Shown here: one piece after another, positions 19,197 through 27,427 of the stretch
Layout of the letters: every line of letters starts with the position of its first letter
Numbering within the stretch: position 1 is the stretch's first letter
DNA from: Colwellia sp. 12G3
GTDB taxonomy: Bacteria > Pseudomonadota > Gammaproteobacteria > Enterobacterales > Alteromonadaceae
Assembly (NCBI RefSeq): GCF_002836775.1
Contig: NZ_PJAQ01000065.1
Span: 186,001 to 250,000, forward strand
DNA length: 64,000 nucleotides
Direction of reading: 5' to 3'
Notes under the pieces: generated by a model
Seen by the model: the letters and a program-made list of their open reading frames with translations, nothing else
The model's database searches: none
What the model was told of the DNA's origin: nothing
Translations under genes and position numbers: made by a program

Positions 19197-20153
19197 ATGA
19201 TAAAAAGATCGGTTTACGCGATAGCGCTCATTAGCTGTGTAGTCCTGCTAATACTAACGTTGACTGCCACTCATCAGCTTTACAGTAGTAAATTAGTTAC
19301 TTTAGACAGTAAACTTAAAGAAATTTCGGGTATTGAAGTCGACAAGGCGGGTAATTTTTGGGGTATTAATGATGGCGGAAATTCAGCGGAATTACATCAA
19401 ATAAAGAAAGATGGAACGATAAGCAAATCAATTACTATTACCAATGCAAAAAACCTTGATTGGGAAGATATGACCCAAGATGACTTTGGTCACTTTTTCA
19501 TTGGTGATTTTGGAAATAATGACAATATACGTAAATGGTTAACTATTTATAAAATTGAAAATCCCATCGATATTAAGGGCACTGAAACTCAAGCTGAAAT
19601 AATTAAATTTACCTTCCCTGAACAGTTAAATTTTCCACCTAAAGCCTCAGAAAAAAACTTTGATTTAGAGGCCTTTGTTTTTTATAAAAAACATTTATAC
19701 CTATTTTCAAAAAACCGTACTGAGCCATTTGACGGTGATACCAACTTATATAGAATTGGCGACCATGCCGACAATTATCAGGCGGGTTTTGTCAGTAACT
19801 TTAATACCTGTACCACGCATGAAAAACTCTGTTGGATAACGTCTGCCGCGTTAAGCCCTGATAGAACGAAACTAGTGTTACTAGACTCAGAACGGTTATG
19901 GCTATTTGAAAACTGGCAAGACGATGATTTTTTCTCAGGTGATGCCTATAAAATTGATTTAGGTATCGTTACCCAAAAAGAAGCAGTGACTTTTTTTGAC
20001 GACAATACTATTATTTTTACTGATGAAGAGTTTAATGGCATCGGCCGAAACTCCTATATGATTAAACTAGATCAAGTCACTAAAAAACGAGTCACAAAGC
20101 AACCAACAAAGATCAGACCTAAAAATTTGCTGACCGCTGTCCGAACTAAGTAG
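19197..20153 (+). CDS. Exported beta-propeller-like protein of unknown function
   Basis: The frame begins at 19158, but the ATG at 19197 has a GGAAAA site and is followed directly by a signal or anchor sequence (KRSVYAIALISCVVLLILT), so I start there (318 residues). The body has repeated blade-like stretches: 'LKEISGIEVDKAGNFWGIND', 'NLDWEDMTQDDFGHFFIGDFGNN', 'WITSAALSPDRTKLVLLDSE', 'EAVTFFDDNTIIFTDEEFNG'. This resembles SdiA-regulated/NHL-type propellers, which bind ligands or act as esterase-like enzymes. The gene ends 8 bp before the radical SAM gene, so they are co-transcribed. Confidence 0.7.
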   Translation: MIKRSVYAIALISCVVLLILTLTATHQLYSSKLVTLDSKLKEISGIEVDKAGNFWGINDGGNSAELHQIKKDGTISKSITITNAKNLDWEDMTQDDFGHFFIGDFGNNDNIRKWLTIYKIENPIDIKGTETQAEIIKFTFPEQLNFPPKASEKNFDLEAFVFYKKHLYLFSKNRTEPFDGDTNLYRIGDHADNYQAGFVSNFNTCTTHEKLCWITSAALSPDRTKLVLLDSERLWLFENWQDDDFFSGDAYKIDLGIVTQKEAVTFFDDNTIIFTDEEFNGIGRNSYMIKLDQVTKKRVTKQPTKIRPKNLLTAVRTK

Positions 20154-20161
20154 AAAATATT

Positions 20162-21064
20162 ATGTACCCTTTAAGCTATATAGAACCTGTATTTCGACCA
20201 CCGAGTGAATGGCAAAGTTTAATTTTGCAAGTCACTAATGGTTGCTCATGGAACAAATGCACCTTCTGCGATATGTACACCAGTGAAGATAAAAAATTCA
20301 AGCCCAAGAAAATTGACTTGATAGAGCAAGAAATTATCAAAGTAGCCATGTCAGGTATCACCACACGACGGGTATTTCTTGCTGATGGTGATGCAATGAT
20401 GTTGCCTTTTAAGCGCTTAAAAGAAATTCTTGAGTTAATAAAGCTGCACCTGCCACAAGTTGGCCGAGTGTCTAGTTATTGCCTACCACGAAACCTTAGC
20501 AATAAAACGGTTGAACAGTTAGCTGAGCTAAAGTCATTAGGTCTTAAGTTAATGTATGTTGGCTGCGAAAGTGGTGATGATGAAGTACTGGCGCTCATTG
20601 AAAAAGGTGAGACCTATCAAAGCTCATTAATCGCGTTGAATAAAATAAAAGCCGCGGGTATGAAAAGCTCAGTGATGATTCTCAATGGCTTAGGGGGTCC
20701 TGAGTTATCACGTCAACATGCCATCAATTCCGCTAAATTGATGAATGAAGCCCAACCTAATTTTTTATCCACCTTAGTGGTTTCTTTCCCGTTAGGTGAA
20801 ATTCGTTTTGCAGAAAAATTTGCCCAAGGAACATTAAAGCCTTTTCGCCAATTAACACAACAAGAGTTATTTAGTGAAATGGAAATATTGTTATCTGAAC
20901 TTCATTTAGAACGCACTATTTTCCGCTCTGATCATGCCTCTAACTACCTAGTACTTAAAGGCGTGTTAGGTGATGATAAAGCAGCACTGTTGGGCCAAGT
21001 AAGACAAGCACTACAACAACCAAGTAATGCTAATTTAAGACAGGAATGGCAGCGAGGTCTATAG
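20162..21064 (+). CDS. Radical SAM enzyme
   Basis: This 300-residue protein has the [4Fe-4S] motif C28-x4-C33-x2-C36 ('TNGCSWNKCTFCDMY') and a downstream TIM-barrel core with 'YVGCESGDDEVLALI' and 'SVMILNGLGG'. The CxxxxCxxC spacing is that of a broad, uncharacterised Fe-S oxidoreductase group. It has no extra Fe-S cluster or B12 domain. The reaction is unknown. It is the second gene of an operon with the exported propeller-like protein; a functional link is not obvious because one is exported and the other cytosolic. Confidence 0.88.
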   Translation: MYPLSYIEPVFRPPSEWQSLILQVTNGCSWNKCTFCDMYTSEDKKFKPKKIDLIEQEIIKVAMSGITTRRVFLADGDAMMLPFKRLKEILELIKLHLPQVGRVSSYCLPRNLSNKTVEQLAELKSLGLKLMYVGCESGDDEVLALIEKGETYQSSLIALNKIKAAGMKSSVMILNGLGGPELSRQHAINSAKLMNEAQPNFLSTLVVSFPLGEIRFAEKFAQGTLKPFRQLTQQELFSEMEILLSELHLERTIFRSDHASNYLVLKGVLGDDKAALLGQVRQALQQPSNANLRQEWQRGL

Positions 21065-21629
21065 AGAGTCTGTATTAAAGTGTGTGACTGCGCATAATGA
21101 TTGATATTAGCAATCACCAAATGAGATTGATCACTTTTGCCACAAAACGGTCCTTATTTTCATGTCAATCATCACCAATATTATGTCGACTATCATTAAG
21201 GACAGCTGACATTAGCAGTATTTTTCTATGAGGCGGACCATACATATCGCCCCTAATATAACTTCAATTATCTACATATCAGTCAGTACTATACTGTGTA
21301 GACATGCACTCATTTTGTACAAGTTATGAAGCTACTTAGTTTGCGTCGTAAACGTATCTATTTAGCTTAGTAATTTAAGATGTTTTCTCGCCTGAAATGT
21401 TGAAAACGTTTATTTTAAGAAGAAATAAACGTATTGCACCACAATAATTAACGACCCATTAATCTAGATGAGACTCATTAATTGTGATTATTTTCTTAAA
21501 ATGATTCAATACCAAAAAATCATTGGTCTTCGTTAAATTCGAATTAACTATCATCTTTATTCGAATATATAATACTTAACTTATCTGCTAATTTTATTGT
21601 ATCGCTCACTTTAACAGATAGAAATCACG
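21065..21629. other. Intergenic region with a long imperfect hairpin
   Basis: In this 565-bp spacer the notable structure is at 21412-21502. The outer arms ATTTTAAGAA... and ...TTCTTAAAAT pair, with an inner pairing of CACAATAATTAA against TTAATTGTG. It could be a structured RNA or a decayed short repeat element. No ORF. Confidence 0.45.
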
Positions 21630-21887
21630 ATGAAATGTCCTGAATGTCAACTCTCTTTTATTATTATCCAGCGTCAAACTTTGCAAGTGAACGAATGCCC
21701 TCAATGTCATGGGGTATGGTTAAAGTCTGAGGATATAGCAAAAATGACAATTGAAACTGTGTTGATTGAGAAACCAGAACAAAACAAGTCAAATAGCTTA
21801 ACTAGTAAAGAGAGCGCAAAACCGGCTAAAAAAAGAAAAATACAACACTTTCTTTCAGGTGCGTTTGATATTGGTGATGACTGGTGA
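21630..21887 (+). CDS. TFIIB-type zinc-ribbon protein
   Basis: This 85-residue protein is the zf-TFIIB family: C3-x2-C6 ('KCPECQ') and C22-x2-C25 ('ECPQCHGVWL') form a zinc ribbon, followed by 'SEDIAKM'. The C-terminal half is basic and low-complexity, ending GAFDIGDDW. Function is unknown; bacterial members are small cytosolic proteins. The stop codon lies inside a 10-bp tandem repeat, so slippage changes sequence right at the C-terminus. Confidence 0.85.
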   Translation: MKCPECQLSFIIIQRQTLQVNECPQCHGVWLKSEDIAKMTIETVLIEKPEQNKSNSLTSKESAKPAKKRKIQHFLSGAFDIGDDW

Positions 21888-21908
21888 TGACTGGTGATGA
21901 CTGGTGAT
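21873..21908. repeat. 10-bp tandem repeat spanning a stop codon
   Basis: The unit CTGGTGATGA (allowing a T at the first base of the first copy) occurs three times plus CTGGTGAT. The zinc-ribbon gene stops at the first in-frame TGA inside it. Confidence 0.85.
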
Positions 21909-21948
21909 TTTGTATTTATTTAACGATCAATAACAAGTAAAGTGTTTA

Positions 21949-22854
21949 CTAATCTTTAGATTGAAACTGTTTTTTTGCCGCGGTTACAATTTCAAGAATA
22001 GCAGGATGTTTTAATCTTCTTTCTGGAGAAATAATATAATAATTTTCTTCAATTTCATCGCTACGTCCGATAATTTTCACATCATATTTATCAACAACAT
22101 AATCTTCAATTAGCGTCGGACTACTAAATATTCCAAAACCGGCTTGTCCAAAAGACTTCATGAGTGCGCTATCGTCAAATTCTGCAACAATGTTCGGCGA
22201 TATATTATTCTTTTCAAACCAAGAAAATAATCGTGTTCTTACGGCTGATTTTTTGCTCTGTATTAGCCAAGGTAACTCTGATAAAGATTGAGGGAAATCA
22301 CTGTGACAGTTTTTTAATAGGGAGTCAGACGCATAAAAAGTAAAACCACTTTCAACCAGTAGATGATTATAAGCTTTAACATGACTTCCCAACTGAAGTG
22401 CTTGATCTGTCAATATACAATCTAACTTGTTAACAGCTAAGTCTGCGAGTAAGCTATTTTGATCTCCTTCTACACAAATTAAACGAACCCGCTCTTTCAT
22501 CATTAATACAGGAGCAAGCAACTGATGCGCTAATACTTTAGGAATTACTTCTGTTATTCCTACTGTAAAGGTATGCCACATTACTGGTTGCTGTTTTTTT
22601 AGTATATGTTTTACTTCATCACCCAGCTGAAAAATTTCTTCGGCATAGCTATAAATTAATTGTCCCATTTCTGAAAGATATAATTTTTTTCTTTTACGAT
22701 CGAATAAGGTAACACCCATTTGAGCTTCAAAACTGGTGATTTGCCCACTGATGGTTTGTGGTGTTAGATTTAACCTTGTACTTGCTTTACTAATACTCCC
22801 TTCAGTGGCAACGATATAAAAATAGAAAAGATGATTGTAGTTAAGTGGACTCAT
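21949..22854 (-). CDS. LysR family regulator, NhaR-like
   Basis: This 301-residue protein has an N-terminal winged HTH ('LNYNHLFYFYIVATEGSISKASTRLNLTPQTISGQITSFE') and an effector domain. The opening 'NYNHLFYFYIVATEGSI', 'LTPQTISGQI' and 'GDEVKHIL' are typical of NhaR, the Na+-responsive activator of nhaA in E. coli. It is divergent from the Mrp-type antiporter operon, so control of that operon in response to Na+ or pH is a reasonable inference. The shared intergenic region is about 270 bp. Confidence 0.88.
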   Translation of the reverse strand: MSPLNYNHLFYFYIVATEGSISKASTRLNLTPQTISGQITSFEAQMGVTLFDRKRKKLYLSEMGQLIYSYAEEIFQLGDEVKHILKKQQPVMWHTFTVGITEVIPKVLAHQLLAPVLMMKERVRLICVEGDQNSLLADLAVNKLDCILTDQALQLGSHVKAYNHLLVESGFTFYASDSLLKNCHSDFPQSLSELPWLIQSKKSAVRTRLFSWFEKNNISPNIVAEFDDSALMKSFGQAGFGIFSSPTLIEDYVVDKYDVKIIGRSDEIEENYYIISPERRLKHPAILEIVTAAKKQFQSKD

Positions 22855-23124
22855 AAATTATTACACCAAGTTTTTTCGATGATAAAATCAATAATATTCG
22901 AATTTACCTTCAACAACAAGTGAGCTATAAATTTAGTGTACTTGAAGATCATATACTTAAATAATTAATATTTTATTTAAGGGAAATTTTTATTTTTGTG
23001 ATAAATATACTATACCGTTAATTCACCTGACCAATGAATGGTCTATGGGGATATCAGTATTTTTTATACCTATTCTTATAAAATAAATATTCCAATTTAA
23101 TGAAAGTAACAATGAGTAAATTAG

Positions 23125-23436
23125 ATGAAAATCGATATTCAGAATACTTTAGTTGATTACGACCCTACATTAGAAGCTGATATTCAGCGACGATTAATGC
23201 TCGCCTTTTCAAACGTAAAATCACATATATCTTCCGTTACTATTATCCTTACAAATGTGTTGAGTCGAACTGCGCAACATACGAAGCATTGCTCGTTAAT
23301 TATTACACTTAAACAATTTTCAGAAATTTTGATTGAAGACTCTCAAGTAGATATATATAGCGCTATAGATCGTACAATCCAAAAAGCAACTCGACTTATT
23401 TATCGTAAAACTTCATCACAAGCGAATACAAGATAA
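23125..23436 (+). CDS. HPF/RaiA-like ribosome hibernation family protein
   Basis: This 103-residue protein has the size and pattern of the short HPF/YfiA fold: helix 'LEADIQRRLMLAFSNVKSHI', strand 'SVTIILTNV', strand 'CSLIITLKQFSEILIED', then 'DIYSAIDRTIQKATRLIYRK'. That is the beta-alpha-beta3-alpha order, with the 'D-x-Y-x-A-I-D' motif before the last helix. Such proteins bind the 30S subunit and pause ribosomes, but this one diverges from canonical HPF, so the target is uncertain. Its TAA overlaps the ATG of mrpE (TAATG), making it the translationally coupled first gene of the antiporter operon. Confidence 0.65.
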   Translation: MKIDIQNTLVDYDPTLEADIQRRLMLAFSNVKSHISSVTIILTNVLSRTAQHTKHCSLIITLKQFSEILIEDSQVDIYSAIDRTIQKATRLIYRKTSSQANTR

Positions 23437-23909
23437 TGAAACTTCACACCATCAGCTTATTTTTAACCTTAACCGCTTTTTGGTTACTCAATTCAGGTCA
23501 CAATACCCTGCTAATTTTACTGCTTGGCCTTGCTTCTGTTTTATTGGTTTTAGTGATTGTTCATAAAATGGATGTGGTTGATCACGAATCACAACCGCTT
23601 CATTTAACGCGTAATCTCTTTAGTTACTATTTATGGCTTACCAAAGAAATAATTAAAGCCAATATCATTGTGGTAAAACACATTTGGCTTGGAAATAAAA
23701 GTATATCGCCAACGCTAAGAAGAATTAAAATTAGCCAAAAAACTGATATGGGTAAAGTCATCTATGCCAATTCTATTACCCTCACCCCTGGCACCGTAGC
23801 AATTGACCTTATCGATGACGAAGTGGTTGTGCACGCACTCCTAAAACAAGATATAGAATCATTACTCGCTGGCGAAATGGATCGCCGCGTTAGTCAATTG
23901 GAACGCTAA
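23436..23909 (+). CDS. mrpE: Mrp-type Na+/H+ antiporter subunit E
   Basis: This 157-residue MnhE/MrpE protein has two N-terminal membrane helices (residues 5-45) and then a cytoplasmic domain with the family signature 'YANSITLTPGTVAIDLIDDEVVVHAL' (about 110-138). It is a small accessory subunit of the heteromultimeric Mrp antiporter. It overlaps the genes on both sides by 1 bp. Confidence 0.93.
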   Translation: MKLHTISLFLTLTAFWLLNSGHNTLLILLLGLASVLLVLVIVHKMDVVDHESQPLHLTRNLFSYYLWLTKEIIKANIIVVKHIWLGNKSISPTLRRIKISQKTDMGKVIYANSITLTPGTVAIDLIDDEVVVHALLKQDIESLLAGEMDRRVSQLER

Positions 23910-24202
23910 TGCTTATTGCTGCCACACTCGCTATTTTTGTCGCCATGATTTTAGCCATCATACGCGGGATTGTTGGTCCTACACTTTATGATCGTATACT
24001 CGCGGTCAATATGTTTGGGACAAAAACAGTATTACTGATCTCTTTATTAGGTTTTGTCATGGGCCGTCCAGAGTTTTTAGATATAGCAATAGTCTACGCA
24101 CTCATCAATTTCATCAGTGTTATCGGCGTTTTACGCTACTCAGATACTAATAAATTTAAGCACACTTCTGCTGATGAAAAACCTTTGGATAAGGAATATT
24201 AA
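23909..24202 (+). CDS. mrpF: Mrp-type Na+/H+ antiporter subunit F
   Basis: This 97-residue protein has three membrane helices and the MrpF motif 'RGIVGPTLYDRILAVNMFGTKTVLLI'. It lies between mrpE and mrpG, the invariant order in Mrp operons, with a 1-bp overlap to mrpE and no gap to mrpG. The polar C-terminal tail (about 80-97) is dispensable in relatives. Confidence 0.93.
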   Translation: MLIAATLAIFVAMILAIIRGIVGPTLYDRILAVNMFGTKTVLLISLLGFVMGRPEFLDIAIVYALINFISVIGVLRYSDTNKFKHTSADEKPLDKEY

Positions 24203-24544
24203 ATGGACATAATTATAAATATTAGCGGTGCATTGTTTTTACTCATGGGTAGTTTTCTTTGTATATCTGGCGGTGTGGGCTTATTGCGTTTTCCTGATTT
24301 TTACACACGTATGCATGCCGTTGGGGTTACTGATACCTTGGGAGCAGGAATGATATTAATCGGGCTCATGTGTTATAGCCCTGACTTTCTAACATTCTCA
24401 AAATTAGTCATGATTCTGCTTTTAACGTTATTAATAGGCCCTACTACCAGCCATGTGTTGGCAAAAGCGGCCATGCATAACAACTTGATGCCAAAATTAC
24501 AGCAAGAGGACAATATTGAGGAGACAAGCTCATCGAATTATTAA
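24203..24544 (+). CDS. mrpG: Mrp-type Na+/H+ antiporter subunit G
   Basis: This 113-residue protein has three membrane helices and the MrpG signature 'GGVGLLRFPDFYTRMHAVGVTDTLGAGMILIG'. 'GPTTSHVLAKAA' ends the third helix. The last 13 bp overlap the following subunit gene if that gene starts at its ATC codon (24532). Confidence 0.93.
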   Translation: MDIIINISGALFLLMGSFLCISGGVGLLRFPDFYTRMHAVGVTDTLGAGMILIGLMCYSPDFLTFSKLVMILLLTLLIGPTTSHVLAKAAMHNNLMPKLQQEDNIEETSSSNY

Positions 24545-25560
24545 TTGATATCGTTTTATTAACCTTATTGGTAATCGTTGCTTTTGCCATTATTAAAATG
24601 AAAGACCTCTTTGCTGTTGTGATGTTATTAGGTATTTACAGCTTATTATCTGCGAGCTTTTTTGTCGCTATGGACGCTGTAGATGTTGCTTTTACTGAAG
24701 CCGCTGTTGGTGCTGGCATTTCTACCTTACTGATGTTGGTCGTCATTACGATGACAGGCCGCAGTGAAAAGACTACCAGACATAAACCCTGGCTTGCACT
24801 ATTAGTGGTTGTGTTTACTGGCGGTGTATTGATCTACGGTACGTTTGATATGCCTTATTTTGGCATCGCTGATGCCCCTATCCATAGTCATGTAGCCCCT
24901 CGATATATTAATGAGTCAATGAAAGAGATTGGCATACCAAATATTGTCACTTCTGTTCTTGCAAGTTATCGCGCATTTGATACTTTCGGTGAGGTTGTCG
25001 TTATTTTTACTGCTGGCATTGGCGTTATGGCACTACTCTCTGTTGGTCGTAGACCAGAAGAAGACGAAAAAACAACGGCTATAGATGATTCTATGCATGA
25101 ACAGTATCTTGTTATTCGCATCGTCACCAAAATGTTGATTCCCTTTATATTATTGTATGCGCTTTATGTACAGTTTCATGGTGACTTTGGTCCTGGCGGT
25201 GGTTTTCAAGCGGGCGTGATATTCGCAGCTGCTATTATTTTATATACCATGTTATTTGGTTTAACTACCGCAAGAAAGGTTATCAATCAATCCTTTATCC
25301 AGTTCATCGCAGCTGCTGGTGTTTTGTTATATGGCTGTGTTGGCATAGTTTCAATACTTAACGGTGCTAATTTTTTCGATTACAACGTTTTAGCCAGTGA
25401 CCCCGTTGCCGGACAACATTTAGGCATATTATTAATTGAATGGGGCGTTGGTTGCACGGTTGCCTCAGTCATGATTATGATATTTTTCAATTTTGCTGGA
25501 CGTAAAGAGATGCAACAAAACAATGAAAAAATTAGCAATATAGAAGGAGAGTCACCGTAA
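24532..25560 (+). CDS. mrpB: Mrp-type antiporter subunit: MbhD (DUF4040) fused to MnhB
   Basis: This 342-residue membrane protein joins a DUF4040/MbhD domain (about 1-95; equivalent to the C-terminal part of MrpA, with 'DAVDVAFTEAAVGAGISTLLML') to an MnhB domain (about 180-330; 'FILLYALYVQFHGDFGPGGGFQAGVI'). The usual ATG/GTG/TTG starts would truncate it: TTG at 24568 cuts into the first helix. Upstream, GAGGAG at 24518-24523 lies 8 bp before ATC at 24532, giving I-E-L-L-I-D-I-V-L-L, which aligns with normal starts of this family. The start is therefore probably the ATC codon. Confidence 0.85.
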   Translation: MELLIDIVLLTLLVIVAFAIIKMKDLFAVVMLLGIYSLLSASFFVAMDAVDVAFTEAAVGAGISTLLMLVVITMTGRSEKTTRHKPWLALLVVVFTGGVLIYGTFDMPYFGIADAPIHSHVAPRYINESMKEIGIPNIVTSVLASYRAFDTFGEVVVIFTAGIGVMALLSVGRRPEEDEKTTAIDDSMHEQYLVIRIVTKMLIPFILLYALYVQFHGDFGPGGGFQAGVIFAAAIILYTMLFGLTTARKVINQSFIQFIAAAGVLLYGCVGIVSILNGANFFDYNVLASDPVAGQHLGILLIEWGVGCTVASVMIMIFFNFAGRKEMQQNNEKISNIEGESP

Positions 25561-25952
25561 TGATAATAGGACTTTTTAATGACTGGGTTGTTGTTGTGCT
25601 AATGATGAGCGGGCTTTACATTGTTATTGCTCACGGTAATTTAATTAAAAAATTAGTAGGACTCGCTATTTTTCAAACGTCAGTATTTATTTTATATATC
25701 AGCATGGCAAACGTTGAAGGTGGTAGCGCCCCTATTTTGGCTGAAGGTATAAAACAATTCTCTAACCCCCTCCCCCATGTGTTAATTCTCACTGCAATTG
25801 TGGTTGGTGTTGCAACTACGGCTTTGGGTCTTGCGTTAGTGGTTCGCATTAAAGAAGCTTATGGCAGTATTGAAGAAGAAGATATTCAGCATTTAGATAA
25901 TCAAACGCAAGACGAAACTGAGATTCAGGCAACAGAAGGTGATCAATCGTGA
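25560..25952 (+). CDS. mrpC: Mrp-type antiporter subunit C (NuoK-like)
   Basis: This 130-residue protein has three membrane helices of the NuoK/MnhC family, with 'GLYIVIAHGNLIKKLVGLAIFQTSVFILYIS' and 'PHVLILTAIVVGVATTALGLALVVRI'. The acidic C-terminal tail (residues 100-130) is cytoplasmic. It overlaps its neighbours by 1 bp and 4 bp. Confidence 0.93.
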   Translation: MIIGLFNDWVVVVLMMSGLYIVIAHGNLIKKLVGLAIFQTSVFILYISMANVEGGSAPILAEGIKQFSNPLPHVLILTAIVVGVATTALGLALVVRIKEAYGSIEEEDIQHLDNQTQDETEIQATEGDQS

Positions 25953-27427
25953 TATCTCATTTGCCAATTTTACAGGTAATTGTGCCGTTAATGGCAGCAC
26001 CTATCTGTTTGTTATTAAAACGTTCTCAGCTAGTTTGGTTGTTTTCACTTTTTGCTAGCGCTATCGCATTTATTATCAGTGTTTTGCTGTTGCAACAAGT
26101 AATGACCTCGGGAGTGATTAGTTATGAATTAGGTGGTTGGGAAGCCCCTTGGGGAATTGAATATCGAATTGATAAACTCAATGCCTTTTTATTATTAATA
26201 ATTTCAGCTATTAGCACAGTGGTGTTAATTGCCGCGCAAACCAGCATAGAAAAAGAAATCCCCAAAGAGAAGCACACACTTTTTTATATTCTATATTTGT
26301 TATCCCTAACGGGAATGCTGGGTATTGTCTCCACTGGAGATGCCTTTAATGTTTTTGTATTTCTTGAAATATCCTCCCTATCAGCTTATGCCTTAATTGC
26401 TTTAGGGCAAGACAGACGGGCACTTTGGGCTTCTTATCAGTACCTGATTATGGGCACTATCGGCGCAACGTTTATATTGATTGGCATCGGCTTGATGTAC
26501 CAAATGACGGGTACGCTCAATATGCAGGATCTCTCTCAACGTCTGCCAGAGGTTGCTCAAACACGAACCGTATTTACTGCCTTTGCTTTTGTTATTGTCG
26601 GTGTCTGCTTAAAGTTAGCACTATTTCCTCTTCACTTGTGGTTACCTAATGCCTACGCCTATGCGCCATCTATTGTCACTGCTTTCTTTGCGGCAACGGC
26701 AACCAAAGTTGCCATTTATTTACTGATTCGTTTCACTTTTACTATATTTGGACTGTCCTTTTCTTTTACCACATTACCTTTGCAAGGCTTATTTTTAGTA
26801 CTTGGTTTAACCGGAATATTTGTTGCTTCTAGTGCGGCTATCTATCAAAAAAATGTAAAGCATGTTTTTGCTTATTCTAGTATCGCGCAAGTTGGTTACA
26901 TTATCGTTGGACTCAGTACCAGCACCATTACAGGTTTAACCGCTACGTTACTTCACTTGTTTAACCACGCGCTTATGAAGAGTGCCATTTTTCTAGCACT
27001 CGGCGCTGTAGTTTATCGACTAGGTAATGTTCAACTGAGCAGTTTTAATGGATTAGGCCGTCAGATGCCGTTAACCATGGCGGCAATTGTTATTGGTGGG
27101 TTAAGCTTAATCGGTGTGCCTCTCACTGTTGGTTTTATCAGTAAATGGTATTTATTAACCGCTTTACTAGAGAAAGGCTGGTGGCCAGTAGCCATACTTA
27201 TCTTGTTAGGCTCATTGCTCGCCGTTATTTACGTGTGGCGTATTGTCGAAGCGGCCTACTTTAAAAAACCGTTAGCTGGCAGTGCGCCGGTAAAAGAAGC
27301 GCCGCTGTTTTTCCTCGTTCCTATATGGCTATTAATTACAGCCAATATCTATTTTGGCATAGATACCCGCCTTAGTTTGCAAGTTGCTAGTGCTGCGGCG
27401 CAAAGCCTGTTTGGAGTATCTCCGTGA
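25949..27427 (+). CDS. mrpD: Mrp-type antiporter subunit D
   Basis: This 492-residue protein has about 14 membrane helices and belongs to the proton-conducting ND2/4/5-type (NuoL/M/N) family. The proton-path residues are present: Glu in 'FNVFVFLEISSLSAY' (TM5), Lys in 'CLKLALFPLHLWLPNAYAYAP' (TM7), and a Lys after 'FAATATK' (TM8). It is the most typical MrpD of the three antiporter-type proteins in the operon. It overlaps mrpC and the next gene by 4 bp each. Confidence 0.93.
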   Translation: MISHLPILQVIVPLMAAPICLLLKRSQLVWLFSLFASAIAFIISVLLLQQVMTSGVISYELGGWEAPWGIEYRIDKLNAFLLLIISAISTVVLIAAQTSIEKEIPKEKHTLFYILYLLSLTGMLGIVSTGDAFNVFVFLEISSLSAYALIALGQDRRALWASYQYLIMGTIGATFILIGIGLMYQMTGTLNMQDLSQRLPEVAQTRTVFTAFAFVIVGVCLKLALFPLHLWLPNAYAYAPSIVTAFFAATATKVAIYLLIRFTFTIFGLSFSFTTLPLQGLFLVLGLTGIFVASSAAIYQKNVKHVFAYSSIAQVGYIIVGLSTSTITGLTATLLHLFNHALMKSAIFLALGAVVYRLGNVQLSSFNGLGRQMPLTMAAIVIGGLSLIGVPLTVGFISKWYLLTALLEKGWWPVAILILLGSLLAVIYVWRIVEAAYFKKPLAGSAPVKEAPLFFLVPIWLLITANIYFGIDTRLSLQVASAAAQSLFGVSP

